Shown here piece after piece: positions 9,516-22,200 of a DNA stretch of 32,965 bases. Under the pieces are notes generated by a model that did no database searches, was not told the DNA's origin, and saw only the letters and a program-made list of their open reading frames with translations. Numbering within the stretch: the stretch's first letter is position 1; every line of letters starts with the position of its first letter. Both the position numbers and the translations under genes were made by a program. Source of the DNA: Asterionellopsis glacialis (taxonomy: Eukaryota; Bacillariophyta; Plagiogrammaphyceae; Rhaphoneidales; Asterionellopsidaceae); contig WKLE02003212.1 in the NCBI GenBank assembly GCA_014885115.2, positions 1 to 32,965 of the forward strand, in the 5' to 3' direction.

Positions 9516-10946
9516 TCATTCTTCATTCGGATCAATGATGAGTGGTTGTGCCATGCGTGTTTTGATCCGCAAATGATCCGCTGATTCTTGAGTTAATTCA
9601 TACCATTGATTACCAGTATTCGGACATGTCTTGCATTCCATGACAGCTAAAAAAGCATTATCCGGATTGTACATGGTTTCAAATTCTTCCACATCAATCT
9701 GTAACCATCTCATTAAAAACAATCGTAGAGTTAACCCATGTGTTACCAAAACAATATTGGTTTGATTCAGATCTAATCCCTGTTCTTGCATTTGTACACT
9801 TTCTCGAAATAGCGTAGATATAAACGCTGTGTATTTTTTTCCCCAATAATACAGAGAAAGGATGTATGTACAGTATGAATGAAAAAAGCAAAAAAAAAAA
9901 CATGGTATGTATCTGTTGTCAGTCATGAAAGTAATTATCACATCATGTTGTAGACTAGAGTGTAGCGAAAAATGCAGTAGATGCAGACCACTGGTTAGCC
10001 TATACGTACATGTAATTCTTAAGTATACATCTAATCCAGCTTCACCCGAAGGAAACCGATAAAAGAATCGTCCAAATTTGACACGTTCATCTGTATCATG
10101 TTTTGAAACAAAAGCATCCAGCAATGTGTACAAATAGTGTAATAAAAAAAATAAAAAATAAATGAACGCAAGCAGAAAGTGTAAGAATTTTTTTCTAAAA
10201 GCTTGACAAAAATGTCTCAAAGTCAATTGGGAAAGAAATGTCTTATATAATTCTAAGACTGTTCCTTCTCTCTTTTAGAGGAATATACTGTACAATTGAA
10301 AAACAAACAAGCTGCGTACACTAACTCTCCTACCTCTTGAATTTTGAACTTCTTCATAATTTTGAAAATTACCAAACTGTTGTTCCACAATACGTGGTTC
10401 CGATCGTATTCCAATAACGGACGATGGTGGTAACTGCGCTACCATTTCCTTCATGGTTTCCGTTGCACGAAGATACGGTGAATGATACACAAAGCATCGT
10501 TCCCCATTTAACAACTTGGCCAATCGTTGACCGGCATGACGACCCTGTTCCTTTCCCTCGGGGCTGAGTGGAATTTTCCAATCCGCTGTATTTACATACA
10601 CGGTATCATCAACATTTCCCATGCTCAGACCATGTCGACATAAAATGATACGATGAAAGCGATTATTGGTATTGTTGTTCTGTTTCGTAGTATCGGCACC
10701 ATTTGCATCACTGGTATTGTAGTATTGTGTACTACTAGTAGTACTAGATTTTGATCTTGTAGACAATAAAAGATGATTCTTCAGATTTCTTTTTAGAAGA
10801 GTATTCGCCATTCCCTTTTGCAGTAGATAACGACAGGAAGAAAAAGAAGAAAATGTACATGTTGTTGTTGTTGTTGTTGTTGTTGCCTTTTTCACAGAGA
10901 ACTGCACGGAAGATACGAGATATCTTGTCCCCGTAAAAGGTATCAT
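9516..10946 (-). CDS. histidine phosphatase superfamily protein, DET1/AT74-like
   Basis: Three exons: 10334-10946, 10010-10090 and 9516-9826. Introns of 243 and 183 bp have GT-AG borders and both joins split codons correctly (phase 1), giving 334 residues. The phosphohistidine motif RHGLSMGN is at residues 104-111; SPYLRATETM and VTHGLTLRLFLMRW supply the second Arg, Glu and second His of the phosphoglycerate-mutase-like active site. After splicing the chain reads PRIVEQQFGNFQ ... FGRFFYRFPSGEAGLDVY, the signature of the yeast DET1 / plant AT74-like branch rather than glycolytic mutase. The first 95 residues are Thr/Ser/Asn-rich with a (GTT)8 microsatellite encoding a Thr run and could be a mitochondrial or plastid presequence; Met46 is an alternative start. 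The usual Glu or Gln after RHG is Leu here. Substrate is unknown; DET1 is described as an acid phosphatase linked to sterol trafficking in yeast. Confidence 0.85.
10861..10885. repeat. (GTT)8 microsatellite in coding sequence
   Basis: Eight perfect GTT units (ACA/AAC on the coding strand) encode a run of Thr in the poorly conserved N-terminal extension of the phosphatase. Likely length-variable between alleles. Confidence 0.9.
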
Positions 10947-11718
10947 GATGTTTTTGCTTATAATTCAAAAGTTGTTCTAACGAATTCTGTATATGTTTCC
11001 GAGACTAGTTCGAACTCTTTGCCTCCTTCTTGTCTTTAGTCTTTGAGATTGATCACCCTGATTTAATGATCACACCGACTGTCCATGACGATGTGACACC
11101 CTCTTTTGCAATCATCGAACTGCACCACCGTGAACTGTACTGTGACACTCTTCCACTTTGCACTTGCCTTGGTTTGTTATAGCTTTCAGAAACATTTTAG
11201 GGTTAAAGATATCAGAAGCGAGCGCATTGCACCTTGTTTGGGAATCTTTTTTCTGATGTAGAATTCTACTGTGATTAGTATTGCCAACGTGTGAGGTGCT
11301 CAATTAACTCTGAAAAAGTATCTTGAGCGATCTGCGCGTTAGAAAAAGACATTTTTACATATATTTTATGTAACTTTGTATACAAAGTAAAATCAACATA
11401 GAATTTGTGCCCAGTACGATCCATATCTACGGTTTTTGGTTGGCTGCTACGATGCCGGAGTCTGCTGTAATACTGTGTATCATTATTTTTTTGTTACGTG
11501 GGTTTACGCCCCCGCATGCCGTTGCCGCGTGTTTTTCCTGTTGTCGTTGGGGTAAATCTTCGCCGCAGAATCGTTTGGATTGATCCCGAGACCGAGACTG
11601 ACATATGGGAGTGTTTTTGGTGAAGAGCAGCAGCACTGCCAATCGATCCACAGCGAGCGCCGCACCAACAAAGATAACGCAAGCTCAAGCTGTTGCAAAC
11701 ACCACAAGTCTTGAGCAA

Positions 11719-11742
11719 AGAGAGAGAGAGAGAGAGAGAGAG
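11719..11742. repeat. (GA)n microsatellite in SPT6 upstream region
   Basis: An uninterrupted AG/GA run of about 24 bases, 140 bases before the SPT6 start codon. GA tracts in promoters or leaders may bind GAGA-type factors, but no role can be shown here. Confidence 0.85.
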
Positions 11743-11863
11743 AATAGACATTGAGATTGGTAGACAGATAACGAACGACACCAGCTACGGCAACAAAACT
11801 CCCTTGCCCTCGTTGGTTCCTATTCCATAATTTTGAACTTTCTCTCGGATTAGGGCAGTCAAT

Positions 11864-11879
11864 CATTCATTCATTCATT
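11864..11879. repeat. ATTC tetranucleotide repeat touching the SPT6 start
   Basis: Four ATTC-type units end directly at the ATG at 11880, so the repeat lies in the translated-mRNA leader. No further element is visible between it and the start codon. Confidence 0.7.
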
Positions 11880-14800
11880 ATGAGTGACGAGGACGATAAT
11901 AATAATAGAGATCCTTTTGATGATGATGACAGTGACGACGATGATGAACCGGAAGAACCTAGTCGTAAAAAGGCACGCTTACAAAAGTCATCCAGTAGTA
12001 AAAAAAGGTCATCCCTCATTGATGATGCAGCCGAATTATCGGGTGAAGATGACGGGGACGACGATGACGAAGAGGAGGATGACGACGACGATAACAATGA
12101 CTATGTTAGGGATGACTTTGTGGTAGATGAAGAAGAACCTATTGAAAAAACTAAACGTGATGATTTGGAAGATTCCGACGATGATGACGATGATGACGAC
12201 GATGATGATGACGATGATGGTGCCTTGCGTCGTAAACGAAAAAAGGCATCACGATTGAAAAAAGTACGTCGAGCCGATATGTTGGATGAAGATGATTTAG
12301 CATTGATTCAAGAAGCATCCGGTGATCGTCAAGCGGCAGAAGATCAAGCACGACTCGCAGAAAAAGAACGTGAAAAGAAAAAGATTATGGCACGTAATGC
12401 AGATGAATTACAAAAAGGTTTGTTTGATAATGATTACGAAGACGATGGAACTGCACAACAAAATCAACAACAGCGTAATAGGAGACCTCCTAAAAAGGCC
12501 GCTGTTGAACAATACGATGAAGATGGGATGGATGACTTTATTGATGATGATATGGGTGATCAAGCTGAAATTAGGGCAAGTGGTACTGTCAAGGATGAAG
12601 AGGCAGGTATAACAGGTGTCAGTGAAGCACAACTTACGGAAGCAAGTGAAATCTTTGGTACAGACTACCTTGAATTCATGGCAGATGACGACCATGACGA
12701 TGAAGAAGAAGAACTCATGGGTGGTGGTCGTGACAAATATAGGGAACGTGGCGTAGGTGTCGACTTGGGTGTGGATTCCGAAGATGAAATTATTAGTGAA
12801 GATGATGATGATGACGATGAAGATTTGTTTGGGGAAGACGATGACGATGCCGACATGACTGGTCAAACCAAACGTCAACGTGAGGAAGCTCTCAAGTTGA
12901 AACGCGAAAAACGTGAAATGGCCAAGGCGGAACGTCGCAAGCAGGCTCGACTTAAAAAGGCAGAACGTCGCAAGGCCAAGTTACGTCGTGCCTTTGAACC
13001 TGTCCAACTTGTTGAAAACTTTTGTACAGATCAAGATGATGAAATTCGTATGAAGGATGCCCCCGAACGTTTCTTCCATTGGACTACACCCTTTCATGGT
13101 CCATCAGGTGACACAAAGGAGATTACCGAGGAAGAAGAAGAGGAGGCAGTTTGGATTACAGGTAGGATTCCTGAAATTGCATCTGAATTCTTTGCACCTC
13201 CATTGAATAATGCAGACAATGGTGACGAGGAAATAGAAGACGCTACTGAAAAGAAACAAAGAGCTTTGCTAGATTCTATTGTACACGCATTACGGTTCAT
13301 GCATAGAGATAAGCTTGAACCAGACTTTATCCAACGATACCGTGCCGATATTGTAACTTCACCGGCAGTCCGAAATAATCTCTATGCCATTATGGATGAA
13401 GACGCTGAATGGGAACACATGGCTCAAGTTCGTCAAAAGGCAGAGGGTGTCCTGGAGCGACTTATTGCAGCTGCCGAAGGTGATGACGCCAAGGGTGCCG
13501 ATGAAGAGAACGTCATGAAACTTAGAGAACAACTTCAAACGGCAGAACATCGACTTGAAGAAAGTGTAAAGGAACAAGAACGAATCAAGGAAGAATTGAG
13601 TGGACTTGGAGACGTTGAAGATGCCAAAACGAATGGTGACGATGACGATGAAGATGATGATTTGTTTGGTAACGATGATCACGATGATGTAAGTCTATTT
13701 TGTAGGGCGTTACTTTTCTTTGTCTCCACAAATTTCTAATTGCATGGAGTGCTAGAGAATTGTGCTGACAAACAAAAAAATTGTGTTTTATCTTTTTTTC
13801 CAAAACATAGGAAATGAAGTCAAAGCGTAACCAGAAAGCTTCACTTCAATCACATTTGGGAACAATCGAGTCACTCATGCAGGAAAGAGCTGAACGTGTG
13901 GCAGAATTAGGAACTCTATTAAAATCCGCCGAAGCACAGAATAATGATTCTCTCCTTTCACAGGGACCAGCAATTCAAATGTCAAAAAAGATGTGTCGCT
14001 CCAATCTTTGGAACAGTGCTGATTATCAAGATTATTTATCAGGCATCACTGACGTTCGCCACATTGTTGACATGAGTGGCTACCTAAGTCTAATCAAGGA
14101 GGGTAATGATGCCGTTCGAAAGAAGGACAATCCCTTGGAGGCCGAAACTGAAGGTGCTGGCCGCAAGAAGCGTAGTCGTCGGTTTGACCGAGATTTTTAT
14201 AGAACTTGTGTATCGGAGGGACTACGATCGATCTGTTATCAGTTCGTTCTGGCACCGTACCGTGTTGGAATCAAATTGGAGGATATCAAGACTGCTGGTG
14301 ACATCAAATATGATCGTATTTTGCCTGGTGATGAAGATGCCGAAGGTGGCAGCGATCCTCGCAAGTGGATTGCACCAGTTATCTCAGACGCCGACCCTAA
14401 CAAATTTGCTAGTGATCTTGTTGGTAGTGGTGACTTGGTCTTGTTATCAGCTACTCAAGGTGCAGGTGCAGACATTGATGATCATCCTGAATTGAAGGAT
14501 CCTCTTCGTGGTTGCCGTTATGTAGCAGCTATGGAACTTGCGTACGAACCTCGTGTGAGGAGGTACTTGCGTAACATCTATCGCGAGAAAGCACTTTTGA
14601 CGACTCGCCCAACATCCAAGGGCAATGATAATATTGATGCATTTCATGACTATTATGGTCTGCACCTTATTCATAATAAGCCGGTGAAGGAGCATTTCCC
14701 CATGGACGAGCAAGAAAGTATCGCAAGAAAGGCTAATCTTGGACCCGAAGAGCGAAAGGAGCTTGACAATGAAATGATGCGTCGAGAAAGGGATAGCTGC

Positions 14801-17800
14801 CTTCAGTATCTTAAAATTTTGAAGGCAGAGCAGGGTGGCGATATATCTGTACAGATTCACTTGCCATTCCATGCAGACAACGACGAAGTATGGTACAAAA
14901 AGAGCAAAGAGGAAAAAAAGAATGTCGAGAATCAAGATATCAGCTATCTAATGGATGAGTTAGAGAAGGTATCTCTTCCTCCTGATGGTGATACAGATGA
15001 TTGGAACCAGGAACGTCGCAAAATCTTACGTTTTGCTCTTACGAATTTCTTGCTTCCACAATTTGAAGCTGAGACCAGGAGAGAACTAAAAAATGCAGCC
15101 ACGAAGATAGGGGTTGTTGCAGCAGCTGAAAATCTCAACAAAATGGCCATGGAAGGTCCGTACCGTCCATCTAGCATTGCACTAAGCGAAAACCGTTTTA
15201 TACAACCAACCGGAGATCTCCCCATGGTTGGTATTTGTGTCTCTTCGGACGGAAAGGATGCGACGTATCTTGCGTCCGTGACAGAGAGAGGCGAAGCGAA
15301 CGATCATCTTGCTATTCCTTCTGGACAAAGAGTCGATGACAATAAAATGCGCGAAAAAGTAATCACCTTTTTGATGCATTCTCGACCAGCCGCTGTTGTG
15401 GTGGGAACTGGCGGAGGACCGCAAAGCCGCATGGTTGCCAGAAAGATGGGAGAACTAATCACACAGGCAACGGAAAGGTGGAATAATAGATTCATCCAAG
15501 GGGAGGATGAGGATGACGAAGAGTTTGAAGCGCGACAAGCTGAATTTCAACAAATGAATCCGCAGTACGACATGGATGACGATGAGGCTCAATGGAAATG
15601 CAATGTGGACTTAATTGATGATTCAGTTGCCCAATTGTTCGGAAGGAGTGTTAGAGGGAAAAAAGAGTTTCCTGATTTCGACGTAAATCTAAAGTGCGCC
15701 ATTGCAACAGCAAGACATGCTAAAGACCCTCTTGCAGAACTTACCTATGCATGGAGCGTTGCAAGTGATGCAGGTGTCTTTGGTGCTGAAATGTTGTACA
15801 TGAACATACACCCTATGCAACAGCTTCTTCCGAAGACACAATTGCTACGGCAATACGAACGCGTCTTATGCAACGCAGTTGCAGAAATTGGTGTAGATGT
15901 CAACACTGCATGCTCTCACGATCACATACACGGCATGCTTTCGTTTGTACCAGGGCTAGGTCCTCGAAAAGCTGCAAACTTAAAACAGAACATTGCTCGT
16001 ATCGGTGGAGTGGTCGAAAGCAGAAGAAGCCTTCTTGGGAAGCGGCTTATGGGCCCTGTTGTGTACAATAATTCAGTTGCTTTCCTGAGGGTGCGTGACA
16101 TTGACCAGCTAAGCAACCAGTACTTACACCCGCTTGATGATTCGCGCCTCCACCCAGATGTATACCACCGTAACACTTGGGCAGGCAAGATTGCAATTGA
16201 CGCATTAGAAAGAGTCGAAGCAAAAACGGGAGACCAGGAAGTTGAAATGCAAATAGTTGCGATTCAAGATGCTATGAAAAACTCACAAGAAGAAGTCAAA
16301 AGACTCTTTGATGCCACAAAAACTGAATGGGAATCCCATTTCGGTCCGACTTTCAACATACAGGCATGGGACCCCCGTGAAAATGTACCTGCTGATCAAT
16401 GGAGGGACAAGGTAGAGGAATTAGATTTAGAAGCATTTGCCAACATGCTTGAAGAACAGGGGCAAGGCCGCTGGCTTTCTCATCTTCAGATGATTAAATG
16501 GGAATTTCGTCTACCTTTCGAGGATCCTAGGAAGCCAATGGAACCTTTGAGTGGTGATAAGCTCTTCCGTCTATTGACTGGAGAAACAGACCAGTCTTTG
16601 CGCCCCGGAAAAGAGGTCACTGGTAAGGTGGTGCGTAACGGTGACTTCGGTTCGACCGTCAAATTAGAAGGGGACATCCGGGCTTTCATCCCACTGAGAA
16701 ATCTGTCTGATGATCATGTTGAGACGGCTGAAGAAGTTGTAAATGTTGGAGCCGTGGTAACCGCAATCATAACAGAAGTCAAGAAAGACCACATGTGCGT
16801 TGATTTAAGTTTGAAGATGGAAGACTTCAGGAAAAATCAGACTTCATGGACTCGGCCAGAGAGCTTGCCTGCCTTAGATGAACACTTCGACCGGACTGCA
16901 GCTATGCAAGTCGAACAAGAGAAAAGCAAAGAACGCGAAGCTCGTTTGTCTGCTCTACGATTGAGCCTCGGTGGAAACGGTGACGACGAGGGTGGTGAAG
17001 ATGGTTCTAAAAAACGTACAGGTCGTGTAACACGTCGTGCCTGCGCCCATCCAGCCTTTAGGAATGCAAAAAATGACGAAATCGACCGCGAGCTTCGTGA
17101 GGCTGGAGATGCAATGGTTGGCGAAGCTTTGATCAGACCTAGCAGTAAATCCTCTGACTCGTTAGCAGTGCATTGGGTGGTGAAACCTGGCACAATTAAG
17201 GTGATTGAAGTTGTGGAGGAAGATAAAGATACGGACGCTAGTATTGGTAATATCTTGAAAGTCAAGGTAAGCAATCCGAATGTCACCTGGAACGTGTAGC
17301 TTTGCAATTCGTCCTCTATTTACCTTACCAATGACTGCTTTGCTTGTAACTTTGAAGGATGAGACTTTTGGTAGTATTGACGAGTTGTTGGGTCGTTACA
17401 TTGCGCCTATGAATGATTATGTCGAAGAGCTCATCAATCATAGAAAGTTTCTTGATCTCCCAGAAGATGATGTCGAGGAAAAGATCAAGAGTCTCAAGAA
17501 AGCAAATCCGAAGGGAGTCTTCTACCATGTTTGCTGGAACGAAATGCATCCAGGATATGCTTCTCTTCATTTTATTCTGAGCACGACGGCAAGGAACTAT
17601 CCAATTGGTATAACACAAAAGGGATTTTCATGGATGGGAAAAGTGCATCCGTCACTTGACAAACTACTGAACGAGTTCAAGAGAAACCCGAAAGGCACAC
17701 AGAGTTCTCGAAGTTCGACGAATGCGAGTGCTGCTCCTTCTCGACCTGCGCCACCCGAGACTAAGGGATCACGGTGGGGTGCAAGGCCGGCTCCTCCACC

Positions 17801-18101
17801 TCAACCCGCTGGCTGGGCAGGCCAAGGGCAATCTCTCCCTCCTCCACCTGCAGCACAAGCACCCGGGTGGGGAGCTCCGTCAGCAGCCCAAGCTGCACTA
17901 CAACAAGCATGGGGTCAACATTCTCTTCCGCCGCCTCCCAACAGGTTTCAGCCCCCGCCTCCAAGTGGACAACCTCCTGCATTCTCCCAGCCACCGCCAC
18001 CATATGGACAACCTCCACCTCCAGGTCCGCCACAGCACCCCCCTCCCCAAGGAGGATATCCTTACCAACCACCTCCACCCCCTCGTCAGCAGTACCATTA
18101 A
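11880..18101 (+). CDS. SPT6: transcription elongation factor SPT6
   Basis: Histone chaperone and elongation factor that travels with RNA polymerase II. Exons are 11880-13688, 13811-17266 and 17358-18101; introns of 122 and 91 bp, both joins phase 0, about 2002 residues. Domains in order: very acidic N-terminus with an Asp run of about 15 (residues 1-330); helix-turn-helix core; YqgF-like fold starting at PMVGICVSSDGKDATYL (about 1070); HhH with SFVPGLGPRKAANLKQ (about 1315); death-like region around EAFANMLEEQGQGRWL; S1 domain GKEVTGKVVRNGDFGS (about 1533); tandem SH2 from ACAHPAFRN with the phosphate-binding GEALIRPSSK (about 1680-1870), interrupted by the second intron; then a Pro/Gly/Gln-rich tail with repeated PPPP and GQPP units. 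The whole eukaryotic domain set is present. The proline-rich tail is an unusual extension compared with the Ser/Gly-rich tails of animals and may bind WW or SH3 partners (inference). Confidence 0.97.
12170..12228. repeat. GAT/GAC run encoding poly-Asp
   Basis: A run of about 17 mostly Asp codons in the SPT6 N-terminal acidic domain. Mixed GAT and GAC codons show that the amino acid run is kept rather than being only a slippage product. Confidence 0.85.
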
Positions 18102-19224
18102 GTAGAATACTTTTTAGCACAATATTCGCAAAAGGCTGTGAAATTGTTTGAGGTTGGATTAATAATTAAAATGGCAGTTAAGATAATACATTTGTTCTAA
18201 AAAAACATTGTTGGCATTGTATTTTGTGTGCCATGCAAGTAGGGCTAGACTGACTAGAGTCTCTAGTCTACACTCTAGAATTAGGACCTCTACAACACCA
18301 AAATTGCTCGAGGACAATAGGACCTAGCTAGAGTGATTGTTTTTAAGGGACAGGAAAGAATATTCGTGCAACCGTCGAGGTGAGGGGTGATTGCTCCCGT
18401 GCAAGTTCGGGGTGCTAAACCAAGATTTGAAAATGTGCATATGCATTGCCTTTTTCTTCCTGCACGTATTTCAAACTGGCAAAATGTACGTGTAACCAGG
18501 CATCTTCGTGTAAAGTACTGCTCTTGCACCCATGTAAATAATTTAGAAAAAAACAATTCTACATCGGCACGGCCAATTGGATAACATCACGATCGATACT
18601 TGCAATGCCATTCTTACGGACTTGGAAATCAGAAGCGCAAGTACTATGAGAACATAGTAAAACTGCAACAAAATGTTTATCAGAGAAAACATTGTCACAT
18701 TTTAATCCATCACGACCAAAAAAACACTTATTTGAAGGGGTGTTTTGTTATCGCACTTTTTATCCGATTTTGGTGCACAAAAAAAAAGAATGAGACTTGT
18801 GCAACAGCATACTTTCCAAAGTGAAGGCAAAACCATAACATTACCTCGTAGTAAAGTGACAAGAAAGATTTGATTGTGTTGCTATACAGTCCACGCCCAC
18901 AATAAAGCAATCGGCTATTGCTGATTGTAAGCTTAGAAATTTCAGAAATTTAACGCCAATCCAACGAAGAGCTTTTATTTTCATCAAATAAATTGCTTAT
19001 TTTACTGAATACCCCTAACAGAATTTCCTCTAAAGAAGTTTTTTTTTTGATACGTTATCATTTACTGTACATATCATGCTTTTCGGAGCCCAACAGATAA
19101 GCAATTGCTCTGGAGATTTCAAAAATATAAGGAATCCAACCTTGTCTTAAAAAAAGCCAATCGCTTATTTATATTTAAAAATACAGAAGTTGGATAACCA
19201 GTCTCGGTAAATTGATTCTTTCCT
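18102..19224. other. spacer with CTAGAG palindrome
   Basis: No gene or RNA is recognised. It contains the 3' ends of two convergent genes. A near-perfect hairpin GACTAGAG-T-CTCTAGTC lies at 18252-18268, followed by another CTCTAG and AGGACCTCT at 18283-18291. From 18550 to 19200 the sequence is AT-rich without visible structure. Confidence 0.55.
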
Positions 19225-22200
19225 TCACTCCACAATTTTTTCAAATTTCCAGGTTGTGCCTTTGAGATCCGTATTGAAATTTTTTGTTGGGAAGGGTCGG
19301 ACAAAAACTTTGACTTTTTCAACATCCTTTGATTCTACAAAATCTTTTCGATCTTCTGGGTACGCCCTAAGCAAATGATAACAATCACCTATCTTTTCGA
19401 CACTGTTAATATATTTCTTATAATACCAACTCGCTCTCTGTCTACGTTCAAATAGATTGAAAATCGTGCTGTTGGAATCGTTTTCATTTTTCGAGGCGCA
19501 TTCGCATGGCTTTTCGTGAGATGGCACATGTAATACAATAAAAAACTCATCATTGCGTGGTTTTCCGACATTTCTTATCTGCCAAACATTTCCTAAATAC
19601 TCAGGATAAACCGACAAATCTACCAAATGGTTTCTCACTTCAAGTTGTAGCCTACAACTTGGAAGTTGCTCTTCCGACTTGTTTCTTATGAGTTCAGCAG
19701 CTGCTAAACAATGCAATCTGTTGCCTTCCTGGAGATTTGCATAAATATGGTACCTATTCGTGTAGTTCCAGCATGTACAGTTGCTGAGCGACCCCATGGC
19801 CCATGCCCGTTTTAAAGACCAAATACAGGGGGTTTTGGGATTTGCTGAAACAATAACTTGGCTTCTTTCTTGAAACGTTTCTTTGTCTAAGCACAAGTAA
19901 AATCCTTCTAGTGGACCTGAAGCACACTTTATCTTAAAACGCTCATGATTTTCATTCCCACTCTGATTTGGTGCTTTCAGCAACCGAGCATCAAGGTAGT
20001 GGTAGGGGTACTTAGCACTACGAATGACAAATGGAGCATTCAAAACACTGTATGGATTGTGTTCCAACTTGATCCTTTCTACGAAGAAGAGCTGCCTCTT
20101 AGTTGCATCTGCCCAATTGCCTTCATTTTTATCCTGGCCGACAACTGTGGTTGCCTGTTTTGATACCTGCATACTGTCATTACCACTTTGATCCTGGCCG
20201 ATACCTGAGGGTTCCGGGTTTGATACTACATCTGAACGCGTCTTGTCATCACCACTTTGATCCTGACCGACACCTGAGGGTTCCTGGTTTGATGGTACAA
20301 CTAAATCACCCCTCATGCAACCAAAGAACGAAATGGAAGGAAAACCAAAGCAATCTTTTTTTGGCCTACAGTCACACTGTTCTTTCTTGTCAGGATTGGT
20401 TTTGCCTTCATTTGTATCCTGGCCGACAACTGTGGTTGCCTGTTTTGATACCTGCATACTGTCATTACCACTTTGATCCTGGCCGTTTGCTACTACGTCC
20501 TGAAGCTTTCTGTCTTCACTTTCAACTTCCATAATTGCTTTAAACGAGTTATCCCCCATTAACCTTAAATGCCTCTCTTTTGAAATGTCTCCCTTGAATC
20601 GGTCCGGACAATTTGGCAAATCGTCTCTGATATATACTGTTTTACTTGCTTTTAATGGATCTTTAAGCAAAAGAGCCTTTGTGCCATGGATATTTTCACC
20701 TTCAATATCATGAGGCACATCCCGCTCCTGGAAGTGCAGTCGTAAGGGACTTGAAGCACCAAAATCGAAAAACGGAATGAACATGTCATGGTGAAAGGCA
20801 AGGACCAAGTCAAATGGGACAAAATCCTTGGGTGTCCAATCTGATGGTGGAGGTGGATCTTTATTTTTATTGAAATGTAGATCATTTTGGCCAATGGTCC
20901 TGGCATTTATTTGTCCAAGTGGCGGCAAAGAATGCACCATACACAGAATCCTTTCTCTCCCTTCAACTTTGGTTTTCAAGTAGAAATCATTTTTTTCTTT
21001 ATCAACATACTGTTTTTCAAAAAGCTGTAAGTCATGAAATTGATGAAATGTCGTGAAGAAATCAGGGTTACAGTCTAACTTCTCAATTCTTTTATTCAGT
21101 TCCCCTGGTAACAAATCCAAGACATGTACAAAGCCATCTAACTTTACTGCACGCCAGCTCTTTGGATTCTTTCTATGATGATATAGAGAGAATGGATCAT
21201 CAGGTGATGCAGGGAGATGACCAGCAATCACGATCCATTCAGACTGATTTTTGATTTCCATAGAACTGTTCTCGTTTTCCCTTTTTGTGGGCTGGACGGC
21301 ACCCAGGCTTGCCTTTCCTTTTCCTAATTTTTCATTAATAGAGAAATGATACTGTTTTTCTAAGTTTGTTCGTACTTCTTCTAGTGTAGCTACCTTTGTT
21401 GTGACACTATCAACAGTCTTGTAGGCTGAGATCCCGATATCAATTTTTAAGGGAAGGACTTCACCAAATTCCTCAAAGAAGAGCTTCACTTTGATTGCCA
21501 ATTTGTGTAATTTGTTTGCCTTCTCGTTTTCTTCGTTGGTGTTAGAAGTAACGACATTTGGCTTCTCGTTTTCTTTGTTGGTGCTAGAAGTAATGTCATT
21601 TGGCTTCTCGTTTTCTTTGNNNNNNNNNNNNNNNNNNNNNNNNNNNNNNNNTTGGTGCTAGAAGTAATGTCATTCGGCTTCTCGTTTTCTTTGTTGGTGC
21701 TAGAAGTAATGTCATTTGGCTTCTCGTTTTCTTTGTTGCTGCTAGAAGTAATGGCATCAAATTCGTCAAGAAGGCATTCAAACCTTTTCACAAAATAATC
21801 GTTAACAGTAAAAGTGTATTGCAAATTTTCCATTTGATTTTGAAATTGTACATCGTAATTCATGATGGTTTTGGGGTCGATAGCAAATGTTCCAATAGGA
21901 AATTCTAATTTGACGATTGACCGAAGGTCAGTTCCAACTGTGATGAGGCTCTCTTTCATTTCACGACCAAGTTCAATATCCATACCAATATCACCAACCC
22001 ACGAAACCAATCCACTTACCTTGGTGTTGATTTTCCTACCAGTCAGTGCAGCGTTCTCCACGGAAGAATACGTACTAAGAACTTTAGTTTCGGTTCTCAT
22101 GGAAACCTGAAATGAATTTGTAGTCGAAAAGCAAGAAGACTCGAAAAAAAATAAGACCACCGGACATAACTTGTCAAGATAGAGTAATATATTACGGGTG

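Larger units (their letters stand above)
10947..11879. promoter_or_regulatory. intergenic region between divergent phosphatase and SPT6 genes
   Basis: About 930 bases separate two divergent start codons, so both promoters should be here. Three overlapping short open frames on the minus strand at 11427-11866 have no conserved character and are not annotated. A GA-dinucleotide tract and an ATTC tetranucleotide tract lie just upstream of the SPT6 start, probably within its 5' leader. Confidence 0.45.

Noticed and set aside
11427..11866. Three overlapping minus-strand frames upstream of SPT6
   Set aside because: They overlap each other, include translated GA microsatellite (Ser-Leu repeats) and have no conserved-looking sequence; likely promoter and leader DNA.
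12151..12878. Long minus-strand and alternate-frame ORFs (His-, Ser- or Ile/Phe-rich)
   Set aside because: Shadow frames of the GAT/GAC-rich SPT6 acidic region.
19945..20534. Plus-strand ORFs over the repeat region
   Set aside because: Shadow frames opposite the long minus-strand exon; repetitive only because the real gene repeats are.
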